This document shows, in pieces, positions 8,202 to 17,364 of a stretch of 64,000 bases of DNA (position 1 is its first letter; each line of letters begins with the position of its first letter). The notes under the pieces are model-generated. The model saw only the letters and a program-made list of their open reading frames with translations, made no database searches and was not told the origin of the DNA. The DNA is from Paenibacillus sp. GP183 (GTDB lineage Bacteria; Bacillota; Bacilli; Paenibacillales; NBRC-103111), in assembly GCF_900104695.1 (NCBI RefSeq), contig NZ_FNSW01000001.1:1178001-1242000 (forward strand), read 5' to 3'. A program made the translations under genes and the position numbers.

Positions 8202-9623
8202 CTATACAATCCGAAACTCCGTTTTTAGAATCCGGATGGTGTCACCTTCTTTGATGGGATAAGACTGATAGGGGATGAGCGGTTCGTCATTCAATAAGGT
8301 TCCGTTTTTGGAACCCAGATCCTTAACACCATAGCCTTCAAGGGCTTTAAAAATCTCTGCATGCAGCCTAGATACTCCTGCTTCATGTTCCACATAGCTG
8401 CATTCTGCCTCTCCTCTTCCGATCGTAAAGGAATTTCCTAACATCGGAATTTGTTGCTTGCTTCCTTCCCTGTTCACTTCAATCATCGCAGCTCTGGCTT
8501 TCAATGGTATTACGGCGACTGCCTGTTTGCTTCCCAAAAAAACGGTTGCATTACTTGGTGCACCTGACAATAGGGTGGTATGCTTATGTAAATTTTCATA
8601 GTAATCATGAATATTCACTTGTAATTTTGGTTCCGAAACTTGAGGTGAAATTGATTTATTGTTTTTCTTGTTGACGAGTTTATTCCATTTCGAAGCTCCA
8701 GACGGAACCCATATAAAACTAAAGAGGATCCATAAATCGATCAATAATAGGGACATTCCACAGGCAATATACAGCATGGCATCGTGTGGATGATCTAAAT
8801 ACCTTTTCCAAATGAAAGATAAGACCAAAAAAATTACGACCAAAATAAGCAATCTATTTCTTTGTGAAAGCAGAATCGGATTGTCATTGTCTTCGAATGT
8901 TTTTAATTCCGGTTCAGGGTGCTTATGGAATATAGGACTTGGCAGTGGAGATAAGAAAGGTCTATCATCTTTTTTCGAAGGTGTTTGTGGAATAACATTC
9001 GGGGTTTCAAGTTCATATTGAGGTAGCTTGTTCATTTGCGGCTTCCCCATCCATTCGAGAAGCTTTTGTTTAAAGGCGGACAGATTGAAATCTTCGTTAC
9101 AAGCTTTAAGCAGTTCGTCCAATCCTGCGCGTTCGTCCGGCACGACGATTTTGATAAGACGCTCAATGAGCATCCCTACTTGAGTATGTAAGGGGATTAC
9201 TCCGACTAACTGCTGAAACGGCAAATAGGTTAAATACACATCCGTGATCTCGCTGCCTATGAAAATAAAATTTTCCTTAAGCAAATATTGCGATTCATTC
9301 AGCATGTAATTTCCACTTTGCTCCAACGCGGAAAGGATACCAAACATCAACTTAATGAATTGAGCTTTAGTCAGTCTTTCCGCCTTCAATACTTGGGAAA
9401 GCATCCGTTTGGAATGCATATGATAGAGCAGGCTGATTTGAAAATCAATTTCCTGAACCTCCAGTGGAAGCAGCCTCGGTATTTTATTGGATTCCAGCAT
9501 ACGAAGCTGAACGCCGGATAGCTCCTGCGAATAGATCCCATCGCTGCGATGAAGCTTCATGACCAATCCGTGACTGTAAACAAAATCATATCGTAAACCA
9601 TAGATTTCCTGCATCGAATCCAT
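8202..9623 (-). CDS. DUF6382-type membrane protein with C-terminal FHA domain
   Basis: 473 residues. Residues 1-200 resemble the cytosolic DUF6382 domain seen in Firmicute FHA proteins. A Pro-rich linker follows, then two membrane helices (about 255-305, LLILVVIFLVLSFIW and IACGMSLLLIDLWILF). The last 95 residues form an FHA domain with GNSFTIGR, VSRLHAEI and DLGSKNGTLLND, the Gly/Arg/Ser/His/Asn-Gly pattern that binds phosphothreonine. It is the last gene of the Tad operon, and its likely partner is the Ser/Thr kinase at the head of the locus. I infer that it docks a phosphorylated pilus component at the membrane. Confidence 0.82.
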   Translation of the reverse strand: MDSMQEIYGLRYDFVYSHGLVMKLHRSDGIYSQELSGVQLRMLESNKIPRLLPLEVQEIDFQISLLYHMHSKRMLSQVLKAERLTKAQFIKLMFGILSALEQSGNYMLNESQYLLKENFIFIGSEITDVYLTYLPFQQLVGVIPLHTQVGMLIERLIKIVVPDERAGLDELLKACNEDFNLSAFKQKLLEWMGKPQMNKLPQYELETPNVIPQTPSKKDDRPFLSPLPSPIFHKHPEPELKTFEDNDNPILLSQRNRLLILVVIFLVLSFIWKRYLDHPHDAMLYIACGMSLLLIDLWILFSFIWVPSGASKWNKLVNKKNNKSISPQVSEPKLQVNIHDYYENLHKHTTLLSGAPSNATVFLGSKQAVAVIPLKARAAMIEVNREGSKQQIPMLGNSFTIGRGEAECSYVEHEAGVSRLHAEIFKALEGYGVKDLGSKNGTLLNDEPLIPYQSYPIKEGDTIRILKTEFRIV

Positions 9624-9710
9624 CTCTTCTCCTCCTGTCTAACCTTGCGAATAATACCAAGCCGTGAAGACACCGGGTAAAACAGCATACATAAAAGGGA
9701 ATTGTAAGAG

Positions 9711-10145
9711 CTATTGCTGCTTCATTTTTTTGAAAGTTAAATAATCCTTGAAAACAACAATCGAGAGCAGCCAGCCTGTCATTCTTTTTCCAACAGGTAT
9801 AAGTTTTTTACGAACTAAAAGCAGTATCAACCCAATCACACCTGCGTAGATCAAGGAATACATGATGCTCTGCCATACAAAGACTGTTCCCATCAAAGCG
9901 CCAAGAGCAGCAAAAAGCTTCACATCACCCGCTCCCAATGCACCAAATATGTAAAGGACCAGAAGTATAAAAAAGCCAATAGAAAGTCCTATTGCCGAAT
10001 CCAATAATCCATACCAGCCATCAAAAGCAATATGATATAGAAGTCCTGCCATTGCTGCACCCACGTTGAGAGTATTGGGAATCAGCGAGCTTCTAACATC
10101 AGAAATAAATGCGGTTAATATAAAAACGGCCAACAGTATAGTCAC
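9711..10145 (-). CDS. tadV: A24 prepilin peptidase, TadV/CpaA-like
   Basis: 144-residue membrane protease of the short, methylase-free type IV prepilin peptidase class. The two catalytic aspartates are visible in FISDVRSSLIPN and in the GxGD motif GAGDVKLFAALGALMG. About five or six membrane helices. Predicted to cleave the Flp1 pilin and TadE-like pseudopilins encoded upstream, after the Gly of their G-x(4)-E motif. The GTG start has GAGGAG 9 bases upstream. The order and short spacing (26 bp) place it in the same operon. Confidence 0.87.
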   Translation of the reverse strand: MTILLAVFILTAFISDVRSSLIPNTLNVGAAMAGLLYHIAFDGWYGLLDSAIGLSIGFFILLVLYIFGALGAGDVKLFAALGALMGTVFVWQSIMYSLIYAGVIGLILLLVRKKLIPVGKRMTGWLLSIVVFKDYLTFKKMKQQ

Positions 10146-10171
10146 TTGCCACTACTCCTCTTCAATCCAAG

Positions 10172-10837
10172 TTAAGCACCGAGCCATGCTCGCTCATAGG
10201 CTTGTTTTTTCAAAATCAATGTTCGATTTATGAAAGGCAGCCGTAATCTAAATGCTAATTGAGCTTCCACTCCTAAATATTTTTCTCCACTTGTAAGTAA
10301 GTCCGGAAATATGACAGAAGTAACCTTCAAATTATCACGTCGAATTAACGTGCTGTCTGAAAATGCAAATACAATTGGAGTAAATGCAGCATTTACTCGC
10401 GGCCTAAACTGATTCTCGATGAAGCTGTTATATTCCGATTGAAGCGTGCCTTCTCCTTGTTCGCGCAATTCTTTTTCCAGCTTTAATAAGTCCAATAGTT
10501 GATCAGGGATATAAGCCGAATAATTATCGATAAAGTCTTCGACACCGATCATTTTGTCTCTTGCTGATTGCACCGTATTGACAGCAGAATTAAACACGCT
10601 CGATGTCTGACTTTGATCGAATTTGAGCTTTGCTTCTTGAACTACCAGCTTCACAGGGTACAACTGCGTGGCAATCGATTTGGCGGTTTCCGTTACTGCC
10701 GTCTGCAAAGCCATCTCAGCTAATGAAATTTGAATGAACATAATAAGAGAAACGATAAAAGTCAAAAATAGAGGCAAGAGCAGCGCTGCTTCCAGTACGA
10801 TTCCGCCTTGTTCACTTTTGACAAGCTTACATTTCAT
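10172..10837 (-). CDS. TadE-like pseudopilin
   Basis: 221 residues with an N-terminal prepilin-like signal: basic MKCKLVKSEQ, then GGIVLEAALLLPLFLTFIVS, where the Gly and the Glu five residues later match the cleavage site used by Tad prepilin peptidases. The remainder is extracytoplasmic and mostly helical, ending in a beta-rich tail with a basic C-terminus. TadE-type pseudopilins are thought to prime or shape Flp fibres. A clear GGAGG precedes the ATG. Member of the Tad operon between the prepilin peptidase and the large coiled-coil protein. Confidence 0.78.
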   Translation of the reverse strand: MKCKLVKSEQGGIVLEAALLLPLFLTFIVSLIMFIQISLAEMALQTAVTETAKSIATQLYPVKLVVQEAKLKFDQSQTSSVFNSAVNTVQSARDKMIGVEDFIDNYSAYIPDQLLDLLKLEKELREQGEGTLQSEYNSFIENQFRPRVNAAFTPIVFAFSDSTLIRRDNLKVTSVIFPDLLTSGEKYLGVEAQLAFRLRLPFINRTLILKKQAYERAWLGA

Positions 10838-10855
10838 TTATCTAGTCCTCCGTTT

Positions 10856-13111
10856 TTAGTATGACAAAGCAGAAGTTCGTGTTATTTCACAGCGGTTCAT
10901 GTTTACCTTACAGCCAAGCAGATCGCTGCCGCTTATAAGCCTCATGATTCCTGGGATAAACCATAATCGAACCGTACTGGTTGCGTGACCCTGTACATAT
11001 GTCGTTTGATTCTGTAAGTCTTTGCCTGTATTAAGCTCGATCAATGCCTGCATACGAGCCATCAGCTTGGTGTCATTACTATGCAGCAGCAGGAAGATCC
11101 GTAAATAGTCCTTATACGTTAATGTTAATACTGAAGATGCGAGTTTGGAGGACAACTCCACTTGATTTCCCTTAACCAGTTCATTCATATCCATAAAAGC
11201 TTTTGCCGCTCCTTCTGCTGCTGCAGCTAATAGAACCAGAAGTGGCGAGCCTGCGTTTAAAAGTTCTTTTTTCGGATCAAGCAATGCCTCCAACGTACGA
11301 ATAGCCAATCTAAAAGAGAACATCTCCGCATAGGCAGAAGAAATATTAGCTTGGCAGGAAGAGAACCCATAAAGTAAATACTCGACTTCTTGTAAAGCTA
11401 ATTTGTGTGAACCGGGATTGATCCGTTCATTCGATATTTTGGGTTGACCATTGATGTCTTTTTCAAAGCCATAGGTTCGGTAATTGAATTTGGTTAGCGC
11501 AAACTCATTCAGGTACAGCTCATTTCTGCTTCCCTCGGCAATACTCGCAAAAGCTCCCAGCATATCCATGGCCTTTAAACTCACTTTGTCTGATTTATCC
11601 AGATCGTAGGAAACTCCGCTTCCTATAACAGCAACATGGTTATTAATAGCTCGATATTTTTGATAAAGACCTTCCTTAGTTGGAACCTCCGGATCTTGTA
11701 AAATGCTAAAGAAGCTTTGGTCATTGCTGCTGCATCCGCCCATTACCAGCTTCGCTTGATCCAAAACAGCCTGGATCTTGTTTTTTTGGGCTAGTTTATT
11801 AGCCGTTAATTGTTTCTGTTCACCCATGCGCTGTTCTTCTATTTTTGACTGCTTCACAAAAAATTCGTTTGCTGTATTTTCATAGGCGTCATTTGTGGCT
11901 TTGGCCCGATTAGTATTGGCCAGTGTAAATAAGTAAATGGAGGAAATCGTACCTTTATATCCATTAAATAAGGCAAGAACAGCCGCTACTGAAGAAGAGT
12001 AAGAGTGAAAATAATCATCGTTAAGCACCTTTACACTCTTGAATGCATCGTACAGCTTGTTTGATCCATTGCTACCGCCCATGATTCGTTCAAGCTCATT
12101 ACGCAAATTGTCGTTCGTATGCTTGGCCCTGATCAGCAAGGGTTCAATCTCACCTTGGTAAGAGGCGATGATCAAGCTTTCCGACGCAGCTTCCTGCTTA
12201 ATTTGGATTAACAATCCCGCATATTTTATTAAAGCTTTGAGAATCTTATCCAGCTCATTTTGCACAACTGCCAAATCATTCAATTGACTTTGAAGTACTT
12301 GTTTGGATTGGATGATAGAAGCAATGCTTTCCATACTTGGTTTTCCAGCTTGAACAAGCGACGATAAGGTGAGGTCCAATGCTTGCATAGCATCCTGAAT
12401 CGATTTGATCTGATCACGAATATGGATAAGTGAATTTTGGATTTCATCTACATTATGTATACCTATTATCTCAGCTAACGAAGCAAGCTCGACTATTTCC
12501 CCTTCATATCTCGAGTGTAATTCTATCGCTTTATCGTGCAGCGCCTTGGCATGAATCCATGCTTGGTCCAGGTCATCGTTTCGTTTATCCAACAGCTTCT
12601 CCAACGCTTCAGCTTCTTTGGAGAACTGTGAGGCGGATTGAAATGGAGCTGAAGCACCGCTTTTTTTGAACTTATCCGTAATCTCCAATGCAAATTCAAT
12701 GGGAGCTTTAAGCTTCATGTCCTCTAAAATTTGCCTTTCGAAAATAGGATGGCTGGCCAGCGAATATATAGGTGTGAGTCGAGACTCGCTTGGCACAGGA
12801 ACCGTATCTACAAAATGAAAAGCACCTGAGGCAGTGCTGCCAGACAAATTCTTGCCAAAGACGTTGCTGAAAATGTTTAGCGCTTCTTCAGTTGACAGAC
12901 CTAAACCATATAAACCGTTTCCTTGAAGCTCTGTATCAAATGCCGATAGTGATGACCTTACACCAGCTTTGACAGCCGCTTCTGTTTCTTTTTCAGCAAG
13001 CTTTATTCTTGCAAAATCAATCAGCACCGCTTGAAACAAAAATATGGGAACGATGATCAGAATGAGATATACCGAGACGGCTCCATTCTCCCTATGCCAT
13101 ATGAATTTCAA
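10856..13111 (-). CDS. Large TadG/pseudopilin-like protein with long coiled coils
   Basis: 751 residues. The N-terminus (RENGAVSVYLILIIVPIFLFQAVLIDFARI) is a TadE/TadG-like membrane anchor, and the exported part carries extended heptad-rich helices at about 165-350 and 410-460 (for example SQLNDLAVVQNELDKILKAL). The C-terminal 300 residues are a mixed domain with several cysteines (GGCSS, FSSCQ, LLGCKVN, NRCEI). It is far larger than normal TadE/TadF (about 150-250 residues) and unlike Proteobacterial TadG, as I see no von Willebrand motif. I infer a tip, base or wall-spanning part of the pilus. TTG start behind AGGGGAGAGGGA. Confidence 0.72.
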   Translation of the reverse strand: MKFIWHRENGAVSVYLILIIVPIFLFQAVLIDFARIKLAEKETEAAVKAGVRSSLSAFDTELQGNGLYGLGLSTEEALNIFSNVFGKNLSGSTASGAFHFVDTVPVPSESRLTPIYSLASHPIFERQILEDMKLKAPIEFALEITDKFKKSGASAPFQSASQFSKEAEALEKLLDKRNDDLDQAWIHAKALHDKAIELHSRYEGEIVELASLAEIIGIHNVDEIQNSLIHIRDQIKSIQDAMQALDLTLSSLVQAGKPSMESIASIIQSKQVLQSQLNDLAVVQNELDKILKALIKYAGLLIQIKQEAASESLIIASYQGEIEPLLIRAKHTNDNLRNELERIMGGSNGSNKLYDAFKSVKVLNDDYFHSYSSSVAAVLALFNGYKGTISSIYLFTLANTNRAKATNDAYENTANEFFVKQSKIEEQRMGEQKQLTANKLAQKNKIQAVLDQAKLVMGGCSSNDQSFFSILQDPEVPTKEGLYQKYRAINNHVAVIGSGVSYDLDKSDKVSLKAMDMLGAFASIAEGSRNELYLNEFALTKFNYRTYGFEKDINGQPKISNERINPGSHKLALQEVEYLLYGFSSCQANISSAYAEMFSFRLAIRTLEALLDPKKELLNAGSPLLVLLAAAAEGAAKAFMDMNELVKGNQVELSSKLASSVLTLTYKDYLRIFLLLHSNDTKLMARMQALIELNTGKDLQNQTTYVQGHATSTVRLWFIPGIMRLISGSDLLGCKVNMNRCEITRTSALSY

Positions 13112-13125
13112 TCCCTCTCCCCTTT

Positions 13126-14115
13126 CTAATTGTGCAACACGACTGCAATTCCCTTATTCTCCAACTCCCTTCGCAGCTTATCACTTGGACCAACAACGCC
13201 GGCGGCATTTTTTTTAAAAAAATGCCACACAATGCCTTTCACTTGCGACCCTTGTTTCAAAAGCTCAAAATCCTTGGTCATTTGCTCTGACCTTAGTTGA
13301 TTTTCTGTGAACGTATAAAAAGCAATATGAGCCACTCCATGTGCATCCAGTGCGTCTATCGTACGGCTTTTTCCCGTTGGAGTAATCAGCACTTTCTCTT
13401 GGCCATTCACAAGTGATTTCAAATAGGAGGCAGCTTGCCTTTCGGAAGTAATGGTAACTGTGTCTCCTCCAAAGCTTCCTGATGGTTCAACGAGAGCTTC
13501 TTTTGCCTTCCGTGGTGTAATTCTACCTTTTATGGCACCTATATAAGTTCTTGTGATATCCGTAAGACGAATAAGTTCAACGGGTTCAACAACTCGTGAG
13601 GAGGCTTGAGCTTTGATGCTATCTGCCCCATTCCAATGAAACACGCTTTTTGATAAGTAAAAAGGCTTCTGTAAAGCGATAGTTACTTTGCGATCAATCA
13701 AATGGTTCGTATAGGTTGCCGTTCCTGATAAAAAAGAGGGGATAAGACTGGATGCTTTTGCAAGCTTGCTTTCCGTTAGATTCATTATGTTTGATGGAGC
13801 TGATGGAATTTGAACTGTAGCCGGTGCATTTGGAACAATAAACCCGAAAAGGTCGGCTGCACTGTCATTCGTAAACCTCCAATATAAACCATCTGTCTCA
13901 TTGGGATTGAAGTTGCCTGTCTTAGAATCCATATGACTGTTATTCCAGTTATAAGCTGCACGTTCAGCTATGATTCGAGCTATCTGCTGTACATAAACCT
14001 TTTGGTACATATACAACCCGAGAAATAGAAGGCAGATCGTGCCCAGCATCACCATTGGCATCACCAGGGAGGCTTCAATAGTGAAGCTTCCATATTCATT
14101 TTTTATCAGCTTTTT
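13126..14115 (-). CDS. TadE-like pseudopilin with extended extracellular domain
   Basis: 329 residues from ATG 14115. The N-terminus KNEYGSFTIEASLVMPMVML is a near-ideal TadE prepilin signal (Gly, then Glu five residues later, then a long hydrophobic helix). The rest is an exported mixed alpha/beta domain, with a C-terminal block (KVLITPTGKSRTIDAL, VLHN) that could be a small Rossmann-like fold. No strong ribosome site precedes this ATG. It lies 7 bases past the Flp1 stop, so translation is probably coupled. A GTG at 14154 would add 13 residues and overlap the Flp1 gene. Confidence 0.75.
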   Translation of the reverse strand, partial: KKLIKNEYGSFTIEASLVMPMVMLGTICLLFLGLYMYQKVYVQQIARIIAERAAYNWNNSHMDSKTGNFNPNETDGLYWRFTNDSAADLFGFIVPNAPATVQIPSAPSNIMNLTESKLAKASSLIPSFLSGTATYTNHLIDRKVTIALQKPFYLSKSVFHWNGADSIKAQASSRVVEPVELIRLTDITRTYIGAIKGRITPRKAKEALVEPSGSFGGDTVTITSERQAASYLKSLVNGQEKVLITPTGKSRTIDALDAHGVAHIAFYTFTENQLRSEQMTKDFELLKQGSQVKGIVWHFFKKNAAGVVGPSDKLRRELENKGIAVVLHN

Positions 14116-14122
14116 CATCAAT

Positions 14123-14344
14123 TTATGGAGTGCAGCTGCCGCTCGATGGATCACAAGGTGTAACTGTACTGCCGTTTAAATCTGTATTGGCAGTACCAAT
14201 TAGTTGATTAAACCAGTGAACGATCCATTTGCGAAAAATAATCGCAATCGCGACCAATACAGCGACAATCAATAATATTTCCAATGTGCCAAGGCCATCT
14301 TCATCCTGCCAAAGTTTTTTTAACATGGTCCATACGTTATTCAT
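14123..14344 (-). CDS. flp1: Flp1-type major pilin
   Basis: 73 residues. A short leader (MNNVWTMLKKLWQDEDG) ends at the likely cleavage site, followed by LGTLEILLIVAVLVAIAIIF, a hydrophobic helix with the conserved Glu at mature position 5, then a short polar tail with two cysteines near the C-terminus (PCDPSSGSC). This is the size and layout of Flp1-family pilins of Gram-positive Tad systems. It is expected to be the structural subunit, processed by the local A24 peptidase. AGAAGGAG lies upstream. The Cys pair could form an intramolecular disulphide. Confidence 0.85.
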   Translation of the reverse strand: MNNVWTMLKKLWQDEDGLGTLEILLIVAVLVAIAIIFRKWIVHWFNQLIGTANTDLNGSTVTPCDPSSGSCTP

Positions 14345-14357
14345 ATCATCTCTCCTT

Positions 14358-15230
14358 CTATTGATTCATCATAAGTAATGCCGGTGCGGCCACTATGAGC
14401 ATAACCACTGCAAAAATGAGCACCATCGGAAAAACTAACTTGGAAGAAGCTTCCTCACCCAGCGTTTTCGAAACCGTTTTGCGCCGCTGCCAAAGCTCCT
14501 GGGACAAGCCATGCAAGGCAAGGACAAAATCATTCCCTCCTCTTTTGTAATTTAGCATCAATGAAGAAGTGAATAGAGATACCTCGTGCATGGCGCAGCG
14601 TTTGCTGAAATCCTCCATCACTTTGGGAAAGGAAATATTCATCTCAAGCTCTCGGACAGCCATGTCCATTTCCTTAAATAAAGGAGATTCAGCCTCATTC
14701 CTGCGTTTTACCTGCAAGCACCGTATCCATGCTCTTTGTACGGTTTCTCCGGCATTCACAAGAAGAACTATAGTACTCAATACCTCGGGAAGCTCCATAA
14801 TGATCTGCTGCTGTTTTTTGCGTATTTGAGCGTCCAATTCTTTGAGCATGAGCAAAGGGGTGACCATCGCACAGAAAAGTCCCAACCCTATATAAACGAC
14901 ATCCCCGCCAGCTAGTACAGCTATAAGGTTAAAGAATAGCAAGCATAAAGAACCTGCCGATACTTGTTCCGCATAAAATAACTTGGAACGATTAATACTG
15001 TTGGACCGGCCATGAAGCAATAATAATTTATGATGAATGCGCAATGTGAAATCAGGCAATCTCTCCATGAGTTTGGTTTGATCTAGAAACAACAAGCCTG
15101 CCGGATGAAGGAAGGTGAGCTTGAAGGAAAAAACATTTTCATTCATAAAGCTGCTGTATTTCTTTCGGCCGAGGATTAAATAAGCAGATAAGAGAACAAA
15201 TTCGATAGATAATGTAATGGAGCTAAACAT
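14358..15230 (-). CDS. tadC: TadC-like platform protein (type II secretion F domain)
   Basis: 290 residues. A membrane segment at each end and one pair in the middle flank a cytosolic T2SSF helical bundle (LPEVLSTIVLLVNAGETVQRAW to FSKRCAMHEVSLF). The C-terminal helix ends LVAAPALLMMNQ-like sequence. Together with TadB it should form the inner-membrane platform for the TadA motor. ATG 15230 is preferred because AAGGTG lies 5 bases before it; a GTG 6 bases earlier overlaps the TadB stop. The two genes overlap or abut, implying coupled translation. Confidence 0.82.
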   Translation of the reverse strand: MFSSITLSIEFVLLSAYLILGRKKYSSFMNENVFSFKLTFLHPAGLLFLDQTKLMERLPDFTLRIHHKLLLLHGRSNSINRSKLFYAEQVSAGSLCLLFFNLIAVLAGGDVVYIGLGLFCAMVTPLLMLKELDAQIRKKQQQIIMELPEVLSTIVLLVNAGETVQRAWIRCLQVKRRNEAESPLFKEMDMAVRELEMNISFPKVMEDFSKRCAMHEVSLFTSSLMLNYKRGGNDFVLALHGLSQELWQRRKTVSKTLGEEASSKLVFPMVLIFAVVMLIVAAPALLMMNQ

Positions 15231-15232
15231 GA

Positions 15233-16093
15233 TCACACCTTGATATTCATAATTTTATGGGTTAACAAGCCGCAAGCTGCTAGCAGCAGTAAACATAAAC
15301 TCATAATGATCAATCCAATTCCTTTATAAAGCGGCTCCATATACTCGGGTGAGGTGAAACTCAGCAAGGCTACAATAAGAATGGGTGCGATCAAGAGAAC
15401 TCTGGATTCGAATTTCTTTTGCGCAATCATCACCGTGATGTCCTGCTTGATTTCCAGCTTTTCCCCGATAATACCTGAAGTTCGCTTCATCACTTCGATC
15501 AAGTTACCTCCAGTTCGTTTACATGTGACGAACACATCAGTGAAGCTGGCGGCATCCTCCAAATGAGCTCTTTGCGAAAAATCCATCAATGCGGCTTCAA
15601 TCGGTTCCCCATTTTCCATCCTTCTGCATATAATGCTGAATTCATGAACAATAAAGCAAGATGGATCCGGATAAAGCACCCGCAGATCCTCCAACGCTTC
15701 CCGAAACGCGGTTTCAACGGACTTGCCTGCGGATAAAGATGATGATAAACAGCTAAGAGCTTGTTTAAATTGAACATTCAATTTGTTTTTGCGTAATCGG
15801 ATCATGTGCCCCTGGTAGTATCTTGGGTATAGAATTGCCAGCAAGGAAAGCAGCAGGGCCATGATCATGCTTTTGTAAAAAACATAGCCAATCATGGAGA
15901 GCGGAATCGCTAAGATAAAAATCGACAAAACTTTTTCTTTGCTGGATAAAAGATATTCATCATAGCGGATGAGTGCTTGCGTCGATTTGTCGACAGAGTG
16001 TACGGGATGGGAAGCCTTCTTTTTCCGATCCCACCAAATAAATAATACCCAGCTAATCGCGCCAAGTATAAAAGTCGGTGCGGCTAAGTGCAA
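15233..16093 (-). CDS. tadB: TadB-like platform protein (type II secretion F domain)
   Basis: 286 residues with an N-terminal membrane helix, a basic linker, a second hydrophobic pair (MIGYVFYKSMIMALLLSLLAIL), the T2SSF bundle (QALSCLSSSLSAGKSVETAF, CKRTGGNLIEVMKRTSGII) and C-terminal helices. The KRTGGN motif is typical of TadB. The TTG start is set by GGAGGG 7 bases upstream; the start overlaps the end of tadA by 10 bases. Platform subunit of the pilus motor. Confidence 0.85.
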   Translation of the reverse strand: MHLAAPTFILGAISWVLFIWWDRKKKASHPVHSVDKSTQALIRYDEYLLSSKEKVLSIFILAIPLSMIGYVFYKSMIMALLLSLLAILYPRYYQGHMIRLRKNKLNVQFKQALSCLSSSLSAGKSVETAFREALEDLRVLYPDPSCFIVHEFSIICRRMENGEPIEAALMDFSQRAHLEDAASFTDVFVTCKRTGGNLIEVMKRTSGIIGEKLEIKQDITVMIAQKKFESRVLLIAPILIVALLSFTSPEYMEPLYKGIGLIIMSLCLLLLAACGLLTHKIMNIKV

Positions 16094-17364
16094 ATAGCAT
16101 CCCTCCTTGTTTGGTTAAACCATTCTGGCATGCGCTTACCCGCCATCTGCAGCTTATGGTCATTCACTAATGGATTACCTGTGTATTCCAGTTGACCGAT
16201 AACCTTGCGATCCTCGGTTTCTCCCATTTCCTTAAAGAAGAATAACGGGTTTAGCATGATTTCGCCATCGATTATTCCTATCATCTCGTGAATCTCGGTT
16301 ACCTTCCGGGTACTGTCGCGAATTCGGCTCAAATGAATCATAATATCGATTGCCGAGCTGATCTGCTTGCGGATAACCTCCACTGGAAGCGAGGCACCGC
16401 TTAAGACCATCGTTTCCAAACGGCTTAGCATATCCGCTGCTGAATTGGCATGACCCGTGGATAAGCTTCCATCATGACCGGTATTCATCGCTTGCAGCAT
16501 ATCCAAAGCCTCAGCTCCGCGAACCTCGCCCACAATGATCCGATTGGGTCTCATCCTCAGCGAAGCACGAATCAAATCTCGAATAGGAATCTCCCCTCTT
16601 CCTTCCGTATTCGCATTCCGTGTCTCCAAACTAACAAGATTAGGAATATTGCGAATTTGCTGCTCAGCTGAATCTTCAATAGTAATAATGCGTTCCTCTG
16701 CAGGAATGGAAGCCGCTAACGCACCCAAAAATGTCGTCTTCCCCGATCCTGTGCCTCCACCGATAAAAATGTTGTAGCCGGATTCAACCAGGCTTTGCAG
16801 CAGCTCGGCAGCCTCATGGGTCAAGCTCCCCTTGCGAATTAAATCGTCCATCTGCAGCGGCTTCCCCGGGAACTTACGGATGGTCATACTGGGACCGCTG
16901 AGTGAGGCAGGAGGCAATACAACATGAACCCTCGAACCGTCAGGAAGCCTTGCATCCACTATGGGCGTTCCTTGATTAACGATTCGGTTTACTTTTGCCA
17001 CGATGGTTTGAATGATGTCCTCCAGCTTCTCTTCACTCTCAAACTGATCAGGATGCCGAGTTATAATCCCCTGTCTTTCTATAAAAATATCCTTGTACCC
17101 ATTGACCATAATTTCCGTTATCGCAGGATCTTCCATCAGCGGCTGCAACACATCCAAGCCGCGATAAGAATGAAACAAACGCAATACCCAATCCTTAATA
17201 TCCCTGGAAGTCCAATCATGCTCAGATGAAACAGAGAAAAGAACTTCTTCAATCAATTCCTTTAGCTGCTCATCCGAAGTATAGCTCGATAAATCCAATT
17301 GTTCTTTGATTCTTTGCTTCAACACAGCCATTAGCTCCCGATCCCGTTCCTGATTTTGCTCCAT
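16084..17364 (-). CDS. tadA: TadA/CpaF secretion ATPase
   Basis: 426-residue cytosolic hexameric motor of the Tad pilus. N-terminal helical domain (1-100), then DPAITEIMVNGYKDIFIER typical of CpaF, Walker A GGGTGSGKTTFLGALA at about 202-217, Asp box ITIEDSAEQQI, Walker B-type IIVGEVRGAEALDMLQAMNTGHDG and the His box STGHANSA. The length is standard. The start ATG overlaps the CpaE-like stop (TGATG), so translation is coupled. ATP hydrolysis should drive Flp1 assembly through TadB/TadC. I see no missing catalytic residue. Confidence 0.94.
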   Translation of the reverse strand: MEQNQERDRELMAVLKQRIKEQLDLSSYTSDEQLKELIEEVLFSVSSEHDWTSRDIKDWVLRLFHSYRGLDVLQPLMEDPAITEIMVNGYKDIFIERQGIITRHPDQFESEEKLEDIIQTIVAKVNRIVNQGTPIVDARLPDGSRVHVVLPPASLSGPSMTIRKFPGKPLQMDDLIRKGSLTHEAAELLQSLVESGYNIFIGGGTGSGKTTFLGALAASIPAEERIITIEDSAEQQIRNIPNLVSLETRNANTEGRGEIPIRDLIRASLRMRPNRIIVGEVRGAEALDMLQAMNTGHDGSLSTGHANSAADMLSRLETMVLSGASLPVEVIRKQISSAIDIMIHLSRIRDSTRKVTEIHEMIGIIDGEIMLNPLFFFKEMGETEDRKVIGQLEYTGNPLVNDHKLQMAGKRMPEWFNQTRRDAICT

